A stretch of 64,000 nucleotides of DNA, taken from assembly GCF_001316005.1 (NCBI RefSeq), contig NZ_BBBJ01000009.1, positions 55,780 to 119,779 on the forward strand, in the 5' to 3' direction. Numbering within the stretch: position 1 is the first letter of the stretch; each line of letters begins with the position of its first letter. Shown one piece after another: positions 20,239-29,552 of the stretch. The notes under the pieces were generated by a model that did not search any database, was not told where the DNA came from, and saw only the letters and a list, made by a program, of their open reading frames with translations. A program made the translations under genes and the position numbers. This DNA comes from Vulcanisaeta distributa JCM 11217 (GTDB taxonomy: Archaea; Thermoproteota; Thermoprotei; Thermoproteales; Thermocladiaceae).

Positions 20239-20991
20239 TTATTGAGATTGTGCCTGTTGTAACATTATGGTTATTAGGGGGGGCTTTTCCCTACCCACTG
20301 CAAATAGGTAGTCCATTATTGTTCTGACCTCCTTACCATCGCTCGTCACAATCTTCACGGTGGACTCCCTCTTCCTATAGGTTTGTATTATCTCGGTTAT
20401 CTTGCCGTAGTAACCCACGTTCTTACCATCGACAATGAGCCCCCCCAGCGAACCTAGCTCAAGCTTTACGTGATCGACTATCTTATTCTCGTTAATGTCA
20501 ATGAGTACTGAGTCAAGCGTATCGTACTTGCTACCCTCCTCATAGGGTAGTTGTATGTTTCTACCATCGTGCAGGTTAAGCTGTATTTGCCCACCCTTAA
20601 CCATTGTCTTATTCTCAACCCTGCAAAGCTTATACCTAGCCTCCTCCTGGCTTATTGGTACTGGCCATAGGAACTTGGTTGGGTGTGGAACCATTCGGTA
20701 AATCTCATTGGTTGGTATAATCTCGACAACGTCCATTAAACCAACGGGGGGGTACTTGTAATCCCTCCTCACCCTACCATCAACCTTAATCAACCCCCCC
20801 TTACCAATTACGTACCTAGCCTCCCTGAGGGTCTTCGCGTATCTAAGGACATCCCTAACGAGTAATGCCAGCGGCAATGACTTAGCCAGTGGGTGCGGTC
20901 CAGGGCTCGGCCTAACAACCCATACAGCCTCCTTTGTCGATATCGGCCACCACTCAGGTGCTTGATAACGCCTTAAGTGCCTACTGGGCAT
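20239..20991 (-). CDS. rps4e: 30S ribosomal protein S4e
   Basis: Small-subunit protein S4e, archaeal/eukaryal type: LRRYQAPEWWPISTKEAVWVVRPSPGPHP at the N-terminus, an S4-like RNA-binding segment with IKVDGRVRRDYKYP, then a KOW-type domain (NENKIVDHVKLELGSLGGLIVDGKNVG) and a C-terminal VGREKP end. The length is normal. Compared with the family motif DYKYPVGLMDV it reads DYKYPPVGLMDV, one Pro too many, caused by the G7 at about 20746. Further seven-base runs lie at 20277, 20441 and 20797. It is paired with L24 upstream, a common archaeal ribosomal-protein order. Confidence 0.96.
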   Translation of the reverse strand: MPSRHLRRYQAPEWWPISTKEAVWVVRPSPGPHPLAKSLPLALLVRDVLRYAKTLREARYVIGKGGLIKVDGRVRRDYKYPPVGLMDVVEIIPTNEIYRMVPHPTKFLWPVPISQEEARYKLCRVENKTMVKGGQIQLNLHDGRNIQLPYEEGSKYDTLDSVLIDINENKIVDHVKLELGSLGGLIVDGKNVGYYGKITEIIQTYRKRESTVKIVTSDGKEVRTIMDYLFAVGREKPPLITIMLQQAQSQ

Positions 20992-21027
20992 TAGGCATCA
21001 CCGTGGGGAACCCCCCCATTTAAAGGC

Positions 21028-21519
21028 TTACTGCTGCTTCTGCTCACCGCCACCGCCCTGACCACCAACGACGATTACTTCAGGCTTCCTTAACGCCCTG
21101 GCCTCCTTAGCCTCCTCAAGCTTCTTCAGGTACTCCTCGCGCTGCTTCCTAGCCCTCTCAATGGCCTCAAGCCTCCTCTTATCGCTGGTGTCTAACTCAA
21201 CAATCATGACCTTTGACGGGTGTATTGGGTAATAAACGGTTTCACCACTCGGTTTCTTCAGGGTTGCGTTCTCCACGTAAATCCTCATCTTCCTCAAATC
21301 AACATCGACAACCTTACCCCCCCTAACGCCCTTAAAGTCTCCCCCCCTGAGTATAAGCACGGTATCACCCTTCCTAATAGGCAATCTCTTAACGCCGTAC
21401 TGTCTCTGTAGGTCCTCACTAAGCCTTGCAGTCATTAACCTATGCCTAACATGGAGTGGCGCGTTGAATAACGCCTTCCTCTGCTTCCTCGGTTGCTTAG
21501 ACCTTGTTAATGTGGCCAT
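21028..21519 (-). CDS. rpl24p: 50S ribosomal protein L24
   Basis: Large-subunit protein L24, archaeal form, 163 residues: [50 protein letters not shown] and [15 protein letters not shown], then a charged C-terminal extension with [12 protein letters not shown]. The KOW motif in archaeal L24 reads RGDFKGxxGKVVxVDL. Here both turns carry GG ([13 protein letters not shown]), each from a seven-C run on the + strand (21316-21322 and 21341-21347). This gene is the clearest internal control for the extra-residue phenomenon. S4e follows 36 bases downstream. Confidence 0.96.
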   Translation of the reverse strand: MATLTRSKQPRKQRKALFNAPLHVRHRLMTARLSEDLQRQYGVKRLPIRKGDTVLILRGGDFKGVRGGKVVDVDLRKMRIYVENATLKKPSGETVYYPIHPSKVMIVELDTSDKRRLEAIERARKQREEYLKKLEEAKEARALRKPEVIVVGGQGGGGEQKQQ

Positions 21520-21576
21520 GTAAGAACCCGCTTAAGCTAATTACTTAAAAATTTTTAGTACGCCAATGGGTCACGG

Positions 21577-22437
21577 CTAGGTCGAGGCGAGGTAAATACC
21601 AACGAACATTACGGCTGAGCCAATAATCTCCGGTATGGTTGGTTGAATACCCATTATTAAGTAATTGAGCACGAGTGTCAATGCAGGGACCGTGAATATA
21701 TACGGCGTTGAATTCGCAACCCCCCCAATAGAATTAACAAGTAGGTACCAAACGAGAAACAGAACCGCACCACCAACCACAGAGGTGCCCAGTAAATTAT
21801 CGATAAACCCAGGCGCCCACTCAATACTTGTGAATGCCCTGGGACCATCAAGTAGTAATCCCATTACGGCAAGCAGTACTGAACCAACTATGAACATGTT
21901 AGACACGACAATCAACCCATCATTATCACCCAACTTCCTAAAGTATATACTATATAGGGCCCAAAATATGGCATTAACCACCGTAAGCAACGCGCAATTA
22001 ATGAGACACCCCCCCTTATTATTGAGGACACGCCATAAATAATAACGCCAATAAACCCAATAATTGCCCCCCCAATAACGTTAAGAGTCCTTGGCCTCTC
22101 ATGAATTAGAATAATCGATAGTGGTATTGCGAATAGGGGCATTGTATAGCCGAATATGGCTGATGACCCTGGATCTATGTAAACCAGGCCATAGGCCCAA
22201 AGCGCCGTGCTTAGTGAGGAGAATAGGCTCAGGAGGCTAAGTCCCTGTTCAGTATTACGTAGTACCTCCCATTAATTAATGCGGCTGCTATAGCCAACAG
22301 GCTCCAGCTATTGCATACCTAATCGACATGTAGCCCAACGGCATTGCATATCTTAATCCAAATTTCACGAAGAAGTAATTAAATGATGCTGAGAATACGT
22401 AAATCAGTAGGTAACCAATGAATAGTGATTTCCTCAT
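21577..22437 (-). CDS. EamA/DMT-family transporter, several frameshifts
   Basis: Ten-helix drug/metabolite transporter reconstructed from fragments: MRKSLFIGYLLIYVFSASFNYF at 22437, ALWAYGLVYIDPGSSAIFGYTMPLFAIPLSIILIHERP, then LTVVNAIFWALYSIYFRKLGDND and a C-terminal NSTPYIFTVPALTLVLNYLIMG. Two EamA repeats are recognisable by the conserved Pro-containing helices. Breaks lie near 22300 (one G lost), 22245 (three G where four fit) and 21993 (one base lost). Two C7 runs (22008-22014, 22067-22073) are in frame. It is probably functional in the organism; substrate unknown. Confidence 0.75.
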
Positions 22438-22535
22438 CAACAATGACGGGTTATGGTGTGCTTAAAAACCGTTCTTCCTGAAAATAATGAAAGGGATAAA
22501 AGGCTTGTTCCTAAGGGGGGGTCTTTAGAGTATTA

Positions 22536-23136
22536 ATGCATTATTACGATAGGGAACCCGTCTTTAAGGAGATGAGGGTTAGGAGGATCCATACCGTGAT
22601 TAGGGGGATTTCCGTTGACCTTCGTGCTGGCTCCTGGGGGGGTCTTCTCGAGCGAGGACGTGGACGCAGGGACTAGGTTGTTGGCTGAGAACATGGTTAT
22701 AATGAATGATTGGGACATACTCGACATGGGATGCGGTTATGGCGTCCTCGGCATTGTGGCGGCGAAGCTAGCGCCGAGGGGTAGGGTGGTCATGGTTGAC
22801 ATAAACAAGCTCGCGGTTAAGCTAGCGGCTATTAACATTAAGATTAATAGGGTAGACAATGCGGAAGTTCGACTAAGCGACCTATACAGCGCGGTTCAGG
22901 GTGAGAGGTTTAATACTATTATTTCAAATCCGCCAATAACCGCCGGTCTCGACTTAAATAGGAGATTGATAATTGAGGCTAAGGACCACCTCAAGCCCGG
23001 CGGCCTACTGCAGATTGTGGTGCCAAAGAAGTTGAGGTCACGGTTTGAGGAGATCCTATACGGTAATTACGACATTGTAGAGAGACTGGCTAAGTCAGGT
23101 AATTACATAGCCTATGTGGCTAAAGTCATGAGTTAG
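22536..23136 (+). CDS. Class I SAM methyltransferase (RsmC/YbiN-like), one frameshift
   Basis: Small methyltransferase. The start ATG 22536 gives MHYYDREPVFKEMRVRRIHTVIRG, and the frame breaks at G5 22600-22604; four reads RGFPLTFVLAPGVFSSEDVDAGTRLL, the family start. SAM motif I is ILDMGCGYGVLGIVAAKLAPRG, the acidic motif II VVMVDINKLAVKLA, and the catalytic motif IV IISNPPIT. NPP predicts methylation of an exocyclic amino group in RNA or protein, as in RsmC/RlmG-type enzymes. Total about 200 residues. A G7 run at 22515-22521 lies in its leader, and TATA-like GGATAAAAGG at about 22493 precedes it. Confidence 0.8.
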
Positions 23137-25664
23137 CCCTTCGCCTCCATCCTGTCCAGCCTATCCATAATCCTCCTCTGCTCCTCCCTAATCCTCTCAA
23201 TCTCCTCCCTTAGCCTTGCATACTCAACACCCCTCTGCATCTGCTCCCGAATCTTCCTGGCAACGTCCCTCGCATAACGCCTTATACGGCCATCCAAGTC
23301 CCTACTGGCTAATTCATCGAGTATATCCAGGAACCTCGGGTCCAGGGAACTCTCCACGGCAGCCACGGCGGCATACCTAACCCTGTAATACGGGTCCTTA
23401 AGTAACTCCCTAATCCTATCATAAACCCTCCTAACGCCCACGAACTTACCCAGGGATTGGGTCGCGACCATCCTAACGAGGGTTGGCCTACCGAGTTCCG
23501 TATACTTAACTAATGTGTCAATCGCCTCATCGGTACCCAGCTCGGAAAGTCCCTGTAGTGCGCCCTGGGCTATTACGTAGTTATGGCTTGGGTAGTCAAG
23601 GGCCTTAATGAGTTCTCCAGCGTAATCAAGCATCCCCCCCAACTTACCAAGTGATTGGGCAGCCTTTGACCTAACGTAGTAACTCTCGGATGTATTCTCG
23701 AGGATTGACGTGAGCACTCTAGCCACATCCCTATTGCCCTTGAAGTTGCCCAGGGCCTCCACGATGGCTTGCCTAACCCTTGGGTGCCTCTCGTTATTTA
23801 ATGCGTTGAGTAGCGCCTTGAGCGCATCCTCCGTACCTACCTACCGACTGCCTGCGGCCTCAGCCCTGACACCCCCCCAGAATGGGTCGCTCATTAATGC
23901 CTTACTCAACTCCTCAACAGCCCTGGCACTGCCATCCCTGGCCAATGCATCTATGGCCTCAAGCCTACAGGGTAGGTTTTCACTACTTAATTCTGCAATG
24001 GCCTCCTCAACACCCTTATCGGCACTCACGGACTTAACGCCTACCTTGAATTGAGGATCAATGCATATGTACTGTGGCCTCTCGCTAGCTGGTACGTATA
24101 TCGTGGCCTCCCTCTCATTCATTTCGAACCTAAATATGTCGACCCTACCACCTGGTACTTAATCTCAAATTCTAGAGGCAATCTATAGATTGGGTATGAG
24201 TCATCCCCCCCCTGGGCCTGGCTAATACTTAGCTTAATAAGTTTATTAGCTGGGTCATAACTCCAGGAATACTTAATAACGGGGGGGTGACCTGACGAGT
24301 AGACGAACTGGGTGAAGAACCAATCAAGCGGTTGCCCAGAAACCTCCTCGAGGGCCTTCCTGAGGTCCTCCGTATCAGCATTACCATGGGCATGCCTAGT
24401 TAGGTATAGATTTATACCTCTCCTGAATGCTTCATCACCGAGTAGGTTACGGAGGGTGTGCAGGACTAGGCTGCCCTTCTCATACGTATGCCTATCAAAC
24501 ATCTCCTCAGGGTCTCTATACAACCTCGTGACTATTGGCCTTGCGTACCTATTGCCGTACTCATTGAGGTAATTCCTGAGGTTCTGGTAAAGCTCGTATA
24601 GGAACTCATCACGTCCCTTGGCATGCTCCATGTAGAGCGCTTCGAAATATGTGGCAAAGGCCTCGTTAAGCCATATATTAGCCCAGTCCTTAGTCGTGAC
24701 GTAATCACCAAACCACTGATGGGCAAGTTCATGGGCGACCAAGCCATCTGATGTGAAGTCCTCCATGTCTGGGCATGGGAATCTGGAACCTGGGCAGTGG
24801 GCATGCTCATCGTGTAACGTGGTGTCTGTGACTATTGTTACCGTGGTGTTCTCCATACCGCCATAAATGAATTCACTAACGGCAACATGCTTATAATTGG
24901 GCCATGGGTACTTAACGCCTGTGTAATCACTGTAAAACCTTATCATGTCGCACGTCCTATAGAAGCTAAACCTAGCCCTATCACCGTAACCCCTTGGTAC
25001 GTAGTGCTCAATAGTTATTCCATCACAATCCTCCCTAACAACCTCAAACTCACCTGCTGCAAAGGCCACGAGGTATGCTGAGTGAGGCTTATCCAACCGC
25101 CAGTGCCACAACACCTCATTACCCAGGTCCTTAGTCTCCACTAAAACACCGTTTGAAACCGCGGTCCAGGTCTTCGGAACTATTATCAATAACTCACTTG
25201 TGAATTTAACATTTGGATAGTCAGGCATTGGTATCCAGTAATGATTATCCTCACTCTCACCCTGCGTCCAAACCATGGGCACCCTATCCCTGTAATGCTC
25301 ATCTGGCAGTACGAAGTAAAGACCCTTCCTGGGCTTTGTTTCGTAGCCCACCTGTACCATGTGACTACCTGGCTAAGGTATACCCTTAACGTCCTGCCGT
25401 CATACTCGAACTTGGCATCCTGCCCATCAACCTTAACCGACACTATCCTCATCTCAGCAGCATCAAACTCAATATAGTCCCTGCCTAGTGGTACATCAAC
25501 ACTATATTCCGCCAGCCCCCTCTATTGCCTTCTCGTTAGTTTTAACCCTTACTTGAGCTTAGGTGCCTCAGGGTGTAACCGTAGTACCTGGGGGGGAATT
25601 GAATTCTATAATCAGGGTATACGAAGTTCCTACCAATCAGGTAGCCGGCCTTATCAAAGGACAC
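23133..25664 (-). CDS. M1-family aminopeptidase with C-terminal HEAT repeats, multiple frameshifts
   Basis: Zinc aminopeptidase of about 840 residues. The N-terminal beta domain (GRNFVYPDYRIQFP, then EAPKL...VRVKTNEKAIEGLAEYSVDVPLGRDYIEFDA) is spread over three frames. The exopeptidase motif reads YGGMENTTVTIV and the zinc site HELAHQWFGDYVTTKDWANIWLNEAFATY, residues within 24119-25360. C-terminal to this are about seven HEAT-like helical repeats (AAQSLGKLGG, ATQSLGKFVG) down to 23133. Breaks: C7 region 25591-25597, 25549-25556, G4 read as five at 25517-25521, near 25375, 24146 (three where four fit) and near 23843. The HEAT half could also be a separate gene starting at 24122, but the frames join without a spacer. 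Confidence 0.8.
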
Positions 25665-25695
25665 GTGGTATGGCGTTAAACGAAGTTAATATGCA

Positions 25696-25945
25696 TTACC
25701 CAATTTGGAAAAACCTCACCTTAAGAACCGAGAGCTTATACACCCTATTCTGCTCCTCAGCCCTGACGATCCTCTGCCCAAGCAGTGGGAATAGCCTCTT
25801 CAATGTTAGGTAGCACTCCTCATCATCGAGTATAAACGTTATCACAGAGCCCACCGGCACATCGCGGAAGCTCTGTATGGCCAATGTACTGCCGTATGGG
25901 CAACCAATACCCCCTTAAGTCAACCGTCAACTCGCCAACCCTCAT
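25696..25945 (-). CDS. TusA-like sulfur-carrier family protein, one frameshift
   Basis: About 82 residues of the SirA/TusA fold: MRVGELTVDLRGIGCPYGSTLAIQSF when the C5 (25911-25915, + strand) is read as four. The central Cys in the GCP motif is the sulfur-accepting residue in TusA. Further parts are VPVGSVITFILDDEECYLTLKRLFPLLGQRIV, a variant of the alpha2/beta3 region. In the given frame the motif is destroyed and only the part from MAIQSF is open. It probably participates in sulfur transfer; a link with the thiI gene 20 kb away is possible but not shown. Confidence 0.7.
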
Positions 25946-26085
25946 AAGCAATCAATGAGTATTGGCATACTTTAGGCATAATGCACTGCGCATTTTTTGC
26001 ATAAGTCCCTTTATACGGCATTAATCTATTTTAGGTAAAGGCCTAGGGAGGATTTATAAGTCTCGGAATTAATAATAATAAGTTC

Positions 26086-26670
26086 ATGTCCGCAGGTAGG
26101 GACCTCATTAACCAAGTGATTATGGAGATTGAGAATTCAATCCTAAAACCCCCCCTTGAGGACATTGAGAGTAGTGCCGAGGGGATTCTCGAGAACTTAT
26201 CAGAAAGTATGAATATTGAGAAGCCCAAGGTGATAGCCACGGTAAACCCCCCCACTAACGAGTGTATTGAGTACGTGGATAGGGATCAGCAATGCCAAGT
26301 GATTACTGGTAAGTACTTCCCAGAGGAGTCAATAATACTCATTAATTACAGGATCGACATGAACACACTCCTCCACCTATTTGCCCATCACGTACACGCT
26401 ATTGAAATGGGTAGGGCTAAGTATGTCAGGGCCAGGAGACTCGAGGAGTTGAGACTTCCCTGGGAGTTAAGGCCCACTGAGATTGTGGCCATATACAGGA
26501 CTGCGCAGTTGGTACGCATGCTTCAGCCCAGGGCCTGGAGGATCTATAACGAGGAGATTAAGCCCAGGATTAAGGAGATTGATGAGAAGTTTAATAGTGT
26601 GAGATTTACTGTGAATTACATAGAGAGACAGGTGGAGCACATACTGAGTAGTAAAAGGTCCATTCAGTAG
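26086..26670 (+). CDS. Hypothetical protein with gluzincin-like HH..E pattern
   Basis: A 194-residue soluble protein. Residues about 86-100 read LLHLFAHHVHAIEMG and about 110-125 LPWELRPTEIVA, an arrangement reminiscent of minimal gluzincin metalloproteases (His pair in one helix, Glu in a following RPxE helix), but a canonical HExxH is absent. Two Pro-Pro pairs from C7 runs (26149-26155 and 26247-26253) may each be one residue too long. Function is not established; possible inactive or divergent metal-binding domain. Confidence 0.4.
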   Translation: MSAGRDLINQVIMEIENSILKPPLEDIESSAEGILENLSESMNIEKPKVIATVNPPTNECIEYVDRDQQCQVITGKYFPEESIILINYRIDMNTLLHLFAHHVHAIEMGRAKYVRARRLEELRLPWELRPTEIVAIYRTAQLVRMLQPRAWRIYNEEIKPRIKEIDEKFNSVRFTVNYIERQVEHILSSKRSIQ

Positions 26671-26767
26671 CATTTAAAGAGCATTTGATTTACGATAATT
26701 ATGTATTTGAATATTATCATTATTATACTGTTTATACTGTTATAATAATTATGCATTGTCGATAAAG

Positions 26768-26777
26768 CTTATAAAAC
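26768..26777 (+). promoter_or_regulatory. TATA box of the acs-satP operon
   Basis: CTTATAAAAC with an upstream purine-rich AAAG (BRE-like) lies about 25-30 bases before the acs ATG at 26802. This places transcription initiation almost at the start codon, so the transcript is probably leaderless, as usual in Thermoproteales. Confidence 0.6.
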
Positions 26778-26801
26778 TCTATAACTTAGTATTACCTCTG
26801 T

Positions 26802-28816
26802 ATGTCAGTAACATGGGCTCTACCCTTTAAAGAAAAAATCATTCCCGAGATTGGAAAGGAAAGGGCGGTAGATCCTGAGGAGTACAAGAGAATTCATAGT
26901 GAGAGCCTTAAGGACATTGAGGCCTTCTGGTCAAATATTGCCAGGGAGCTTGAGTGGTTCAAACCCTGGGATAAAGTACTTGTTGCCGATCCACAGCCCC
27001 CCATTCTATAAGTGGTTTATTGGCGGTAGGTTAAATGCATCGTACCTGGCACTGGATAGGCATGTTAAGGGTGGTAGGAAGAATAAGGTGGCGATTATTT
27101 GGGAGGGCGAGCCAGTTGATCAAGGTGGTAATCCACTTGAGGTTCGTAAGCTTACGTATTACGACCTATGGCGTGAGGTTAATAGGCTTGCCTACGTACT
27201 TAAGAATAAGTTCGGCCTTAAGAAGGGCGATACCATAGGCATTTACTTACCAATGATTCCCGAGCTTCCAATAGCAATGCTTGCGGCTGCGAGGCTCGGC
27301 GTAATATTTACGGTAGTCTTCAGCGGATTCACGGCACAGGCGTTAGCCGATAGGCTTAATGACGCTGAGGCCAAGCTGGTGATAACCGCTGACGGTGGTT
27401 ATAGGCGTGGTAGGGTGATTAGGCTTAAGGACATTGTTGATAAGGCCCTTGAGCAGTCGCCCACGGTTAAGAACGTAATTGTCTTCAGGAGGGTTGGTCT
27501 TAATGATGTTAACATGGTTAAGGGCAGGGACTACTGGTGGCATGAATTAATGAGTGACGTACCAATGAACACCTACGTGGAGCCTGAACCCGTGGAGAGC
27601 GAGCATCCCTTGTACATACTATACACGTCAGGCACTACGGGCAAGCCCAAGGGCATTGTTCATGACACAGGCGGCTACATGGTGTTACTCCACGCGACCA
27701 TGAAGTGGGTATTCGACGCCAGGGAGGACGACATTCACTTCTGCACCGCGGACATTGGTTGGGTAACTGGGCACAGCTACATAGTGTTTGGGCCGCTCCT
27801 TGAGGGCATGACAACGATAATGTACGAGGCGCGCCCGACTACCCGAACCCAGACCGTTGGTGGGCGATTGCAGAGAGGTATGGAGCGACCATACTGTATA
27901 CGAGCCCCCACGGGTATAAGGACACTTATGAGGTTTGGTGATGACTGGGTTAAGAAGCATGACCTTAGTACGATAAGGCTCATCCACTCAGTTGGTGAGC
28001 CAATAAACCCAGAGGCCTGGAGGTGGCTCTGGAAGTTGGCGGGTAGGGAGAAGGTGCCCTTCGGCTCCACCTGGTGGATGACCGAGACGGGTGGTATATT
28101 GATATCCCACGCACCAGGTCTCGCCCTGGTACCACTCAAGCCAGGTACTAATGGGCCACCACTGCCCGGCGTTGATGCGGACGTTGTTGATGATAATGGA
28201 AACCCAGTACAGCCGGGACAGAGGGGGGGCTACCTCGTAATTAAGAGGCCTTGGCCAGGAATGCTATTGACGATTTGGAAGGATCCGGACAGGTACGTCA
28301 AGACCTACTGGAGTAAATTCCCTGGAATGTTCTACGCAGGTGACTACGCGGTTAAGGATGAGGACGGCTACTTCTGGATACTCGGTAGGGCTGATGAGGT
28401 AATTAAGGTCGCCGGCCATAGGCTCGGCACGTATGAGCTTGAGTCAGCGTTAATACAGCATCCAGCGGTGGCCGAGGCCGCGGTTGTCGGCGTTCCAGAC
28501 CCTGTTAAGGGCGAGGTTCCGGTGGCCTACGTAGTCCTTAAGCAGGGCTACCAACTCCGAGCAATTAAAGGCTGAGTTGAATAATACGGTTAGGGAGCTC
28601 GTGGGGGGGCCAATAGCCACGTTATCGAATATATTCTTCGTGACTAAGCTACCGAAGACCAGGAGTGGTAAGATAATGAGGAGGTTGGTCAAGGCAGTCG
28701 TCACTGGACAGCCACTGGGTGATGTGACTACACTCGAGGATGAAGCTAGCGTTGAGGAGGTTAAGAGGGCTTACGAGGAGTTTAAGGCTGAATTAGAAAA
28801 GCTCGGTAAAGGGTGA
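26802..28816 (+). CDS. acs: Acetyl-CoA synthetase (AMP-forming), two frameshifts
   Basis: Acyl-adenylate enzyme converting acetate, ATP and CoA to acetyl-CoA. Motifs: [18 protein letters not shown], the P-loop-like [14 protein letters not shown] (A3), WWMTETGG (A5), [38 protein letters not shown] (A7-A8) and the acetylatable lysine in [12 protein letters not shown] (A10). The frame breaks at C6 26995-27000 (five fits, giving PQPPFYKWF) and near 28554. [13 protein letters not shown] and ELVGGPIAT each contain one Gly more than the family, both at G7 runs (28224 and 28604). Length is about 670. It precedes the SatP-like transporter by four bases. Confidence 0.93.
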
Positions 28817-28820
28817 GCGA

Positions 28821-29384
28821 ATGCCCGAGAAAACAGCCAACCCGGCACCACTCGGGCTCTCGGGCTTTGCATTAACCACGTTAGTCCTCAGCCTATTCAA
28901 TGCGCACATAATAACCGCGGGTTCAGACGTTGTGATTGGACTGGCAGCGTTCTACGGCGGTTTAGCTCAAATAGTCGCGGGTTTATATGAATGGAGAAGT
29001 GGAAATACCTTCGGTTACGCCGCATTCTTTACATACGGCGCGTTTTGGGAGTGGTACTTCATAACAGTGCTGCTCCTTGATATGCACATAATCTCCGTTA
29101 CACCGGCCGCCATAAGCGCGGTCCTAGCAGCCTTCGGAATTTTCACATTCATATTCTGGATATACACCTTCAGGCTTAATTGGGCACTATGGCTAGTATT
29201 CCTAACGCTTTGGCTAACCTTCTTCTTACTCGCGGCGGGCTTAACAATTGTGGGTGGCTACGTCGGTATAATAACCGCATTATTAGCCTGGTACACAGCA
29301 TTTGCAATGGTATATCAAGAGGTATTCAATAAACCAGCGCCATTGTTAAGCTCACAGCCAATAAAGGTGAAGGCAGTAACATAG
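28821..29384 (+). CDS. SatP/GPR1-FUN34-YaaH acetate transporter
   Basis: Six-helix membrane protein of 187 residues from the acetate uptake transporter family. The signature [22 protein letters not shown] (residues about 7-28) is the family's NPAPLGL motif. [22 protein letters not shown] (about 44-65) and a final [10 protein letters not shown] complete the pattern. No G7 run, and no frame problem. With acs directly upstream and a four-base gap, the pair forms an acetate import and activation operon. Confidence 0.9.
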   Translation: MPEKTANPAPLGLSGFALTTLVLSLFNAHIITAGSDVVIGLAAFYGGLAQIVAGLYEWRSGNTFGYAAFFTYGAFWEWYFITVLLLDMHIISVTPAAISAVLAAFGIFTFIFWIYTFRLNWALWLVFLTLWLTFFLLAAGLTIVGGYVGIITALLAWYTAFAMVYQEVFNKPAPLLSSQPIKVKAVT

Positions 29385-29522
29385 ATTATGACGTAATTGA
29401 ATAATTAAAAGGTTAATTATAATCTATTTATACTTAGAACGATCATTTGTACATTTATATTTAATAACTTTTTAACTAAATTATCTCTAAACCATAGTAT
29501 TAATAGATGGTGGTGAGTAAAA

Positions 29523-29531
29523 CTTTTAAGG
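29523..29531 (+). promoter_or_regulatory. TATA-like element of the peptide-binding protein gene
   Basis: CTTTTAAGG about 22-30 bases upstream of the ATG at 29553, in an AT-rich spacer of about 170 bases. The distance again implies a leaderless or near-leaderless transcript. Confidence 0.45.
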
Positions 29532-29552
29532 ATAAATAATTGGCTTTGATTT

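Noticed and set aside
27685..28139. Two minus-strand frames inside acs
   Set aside because: Shadows of a strongly conserved AMP-forming enzyme on the plus strand.
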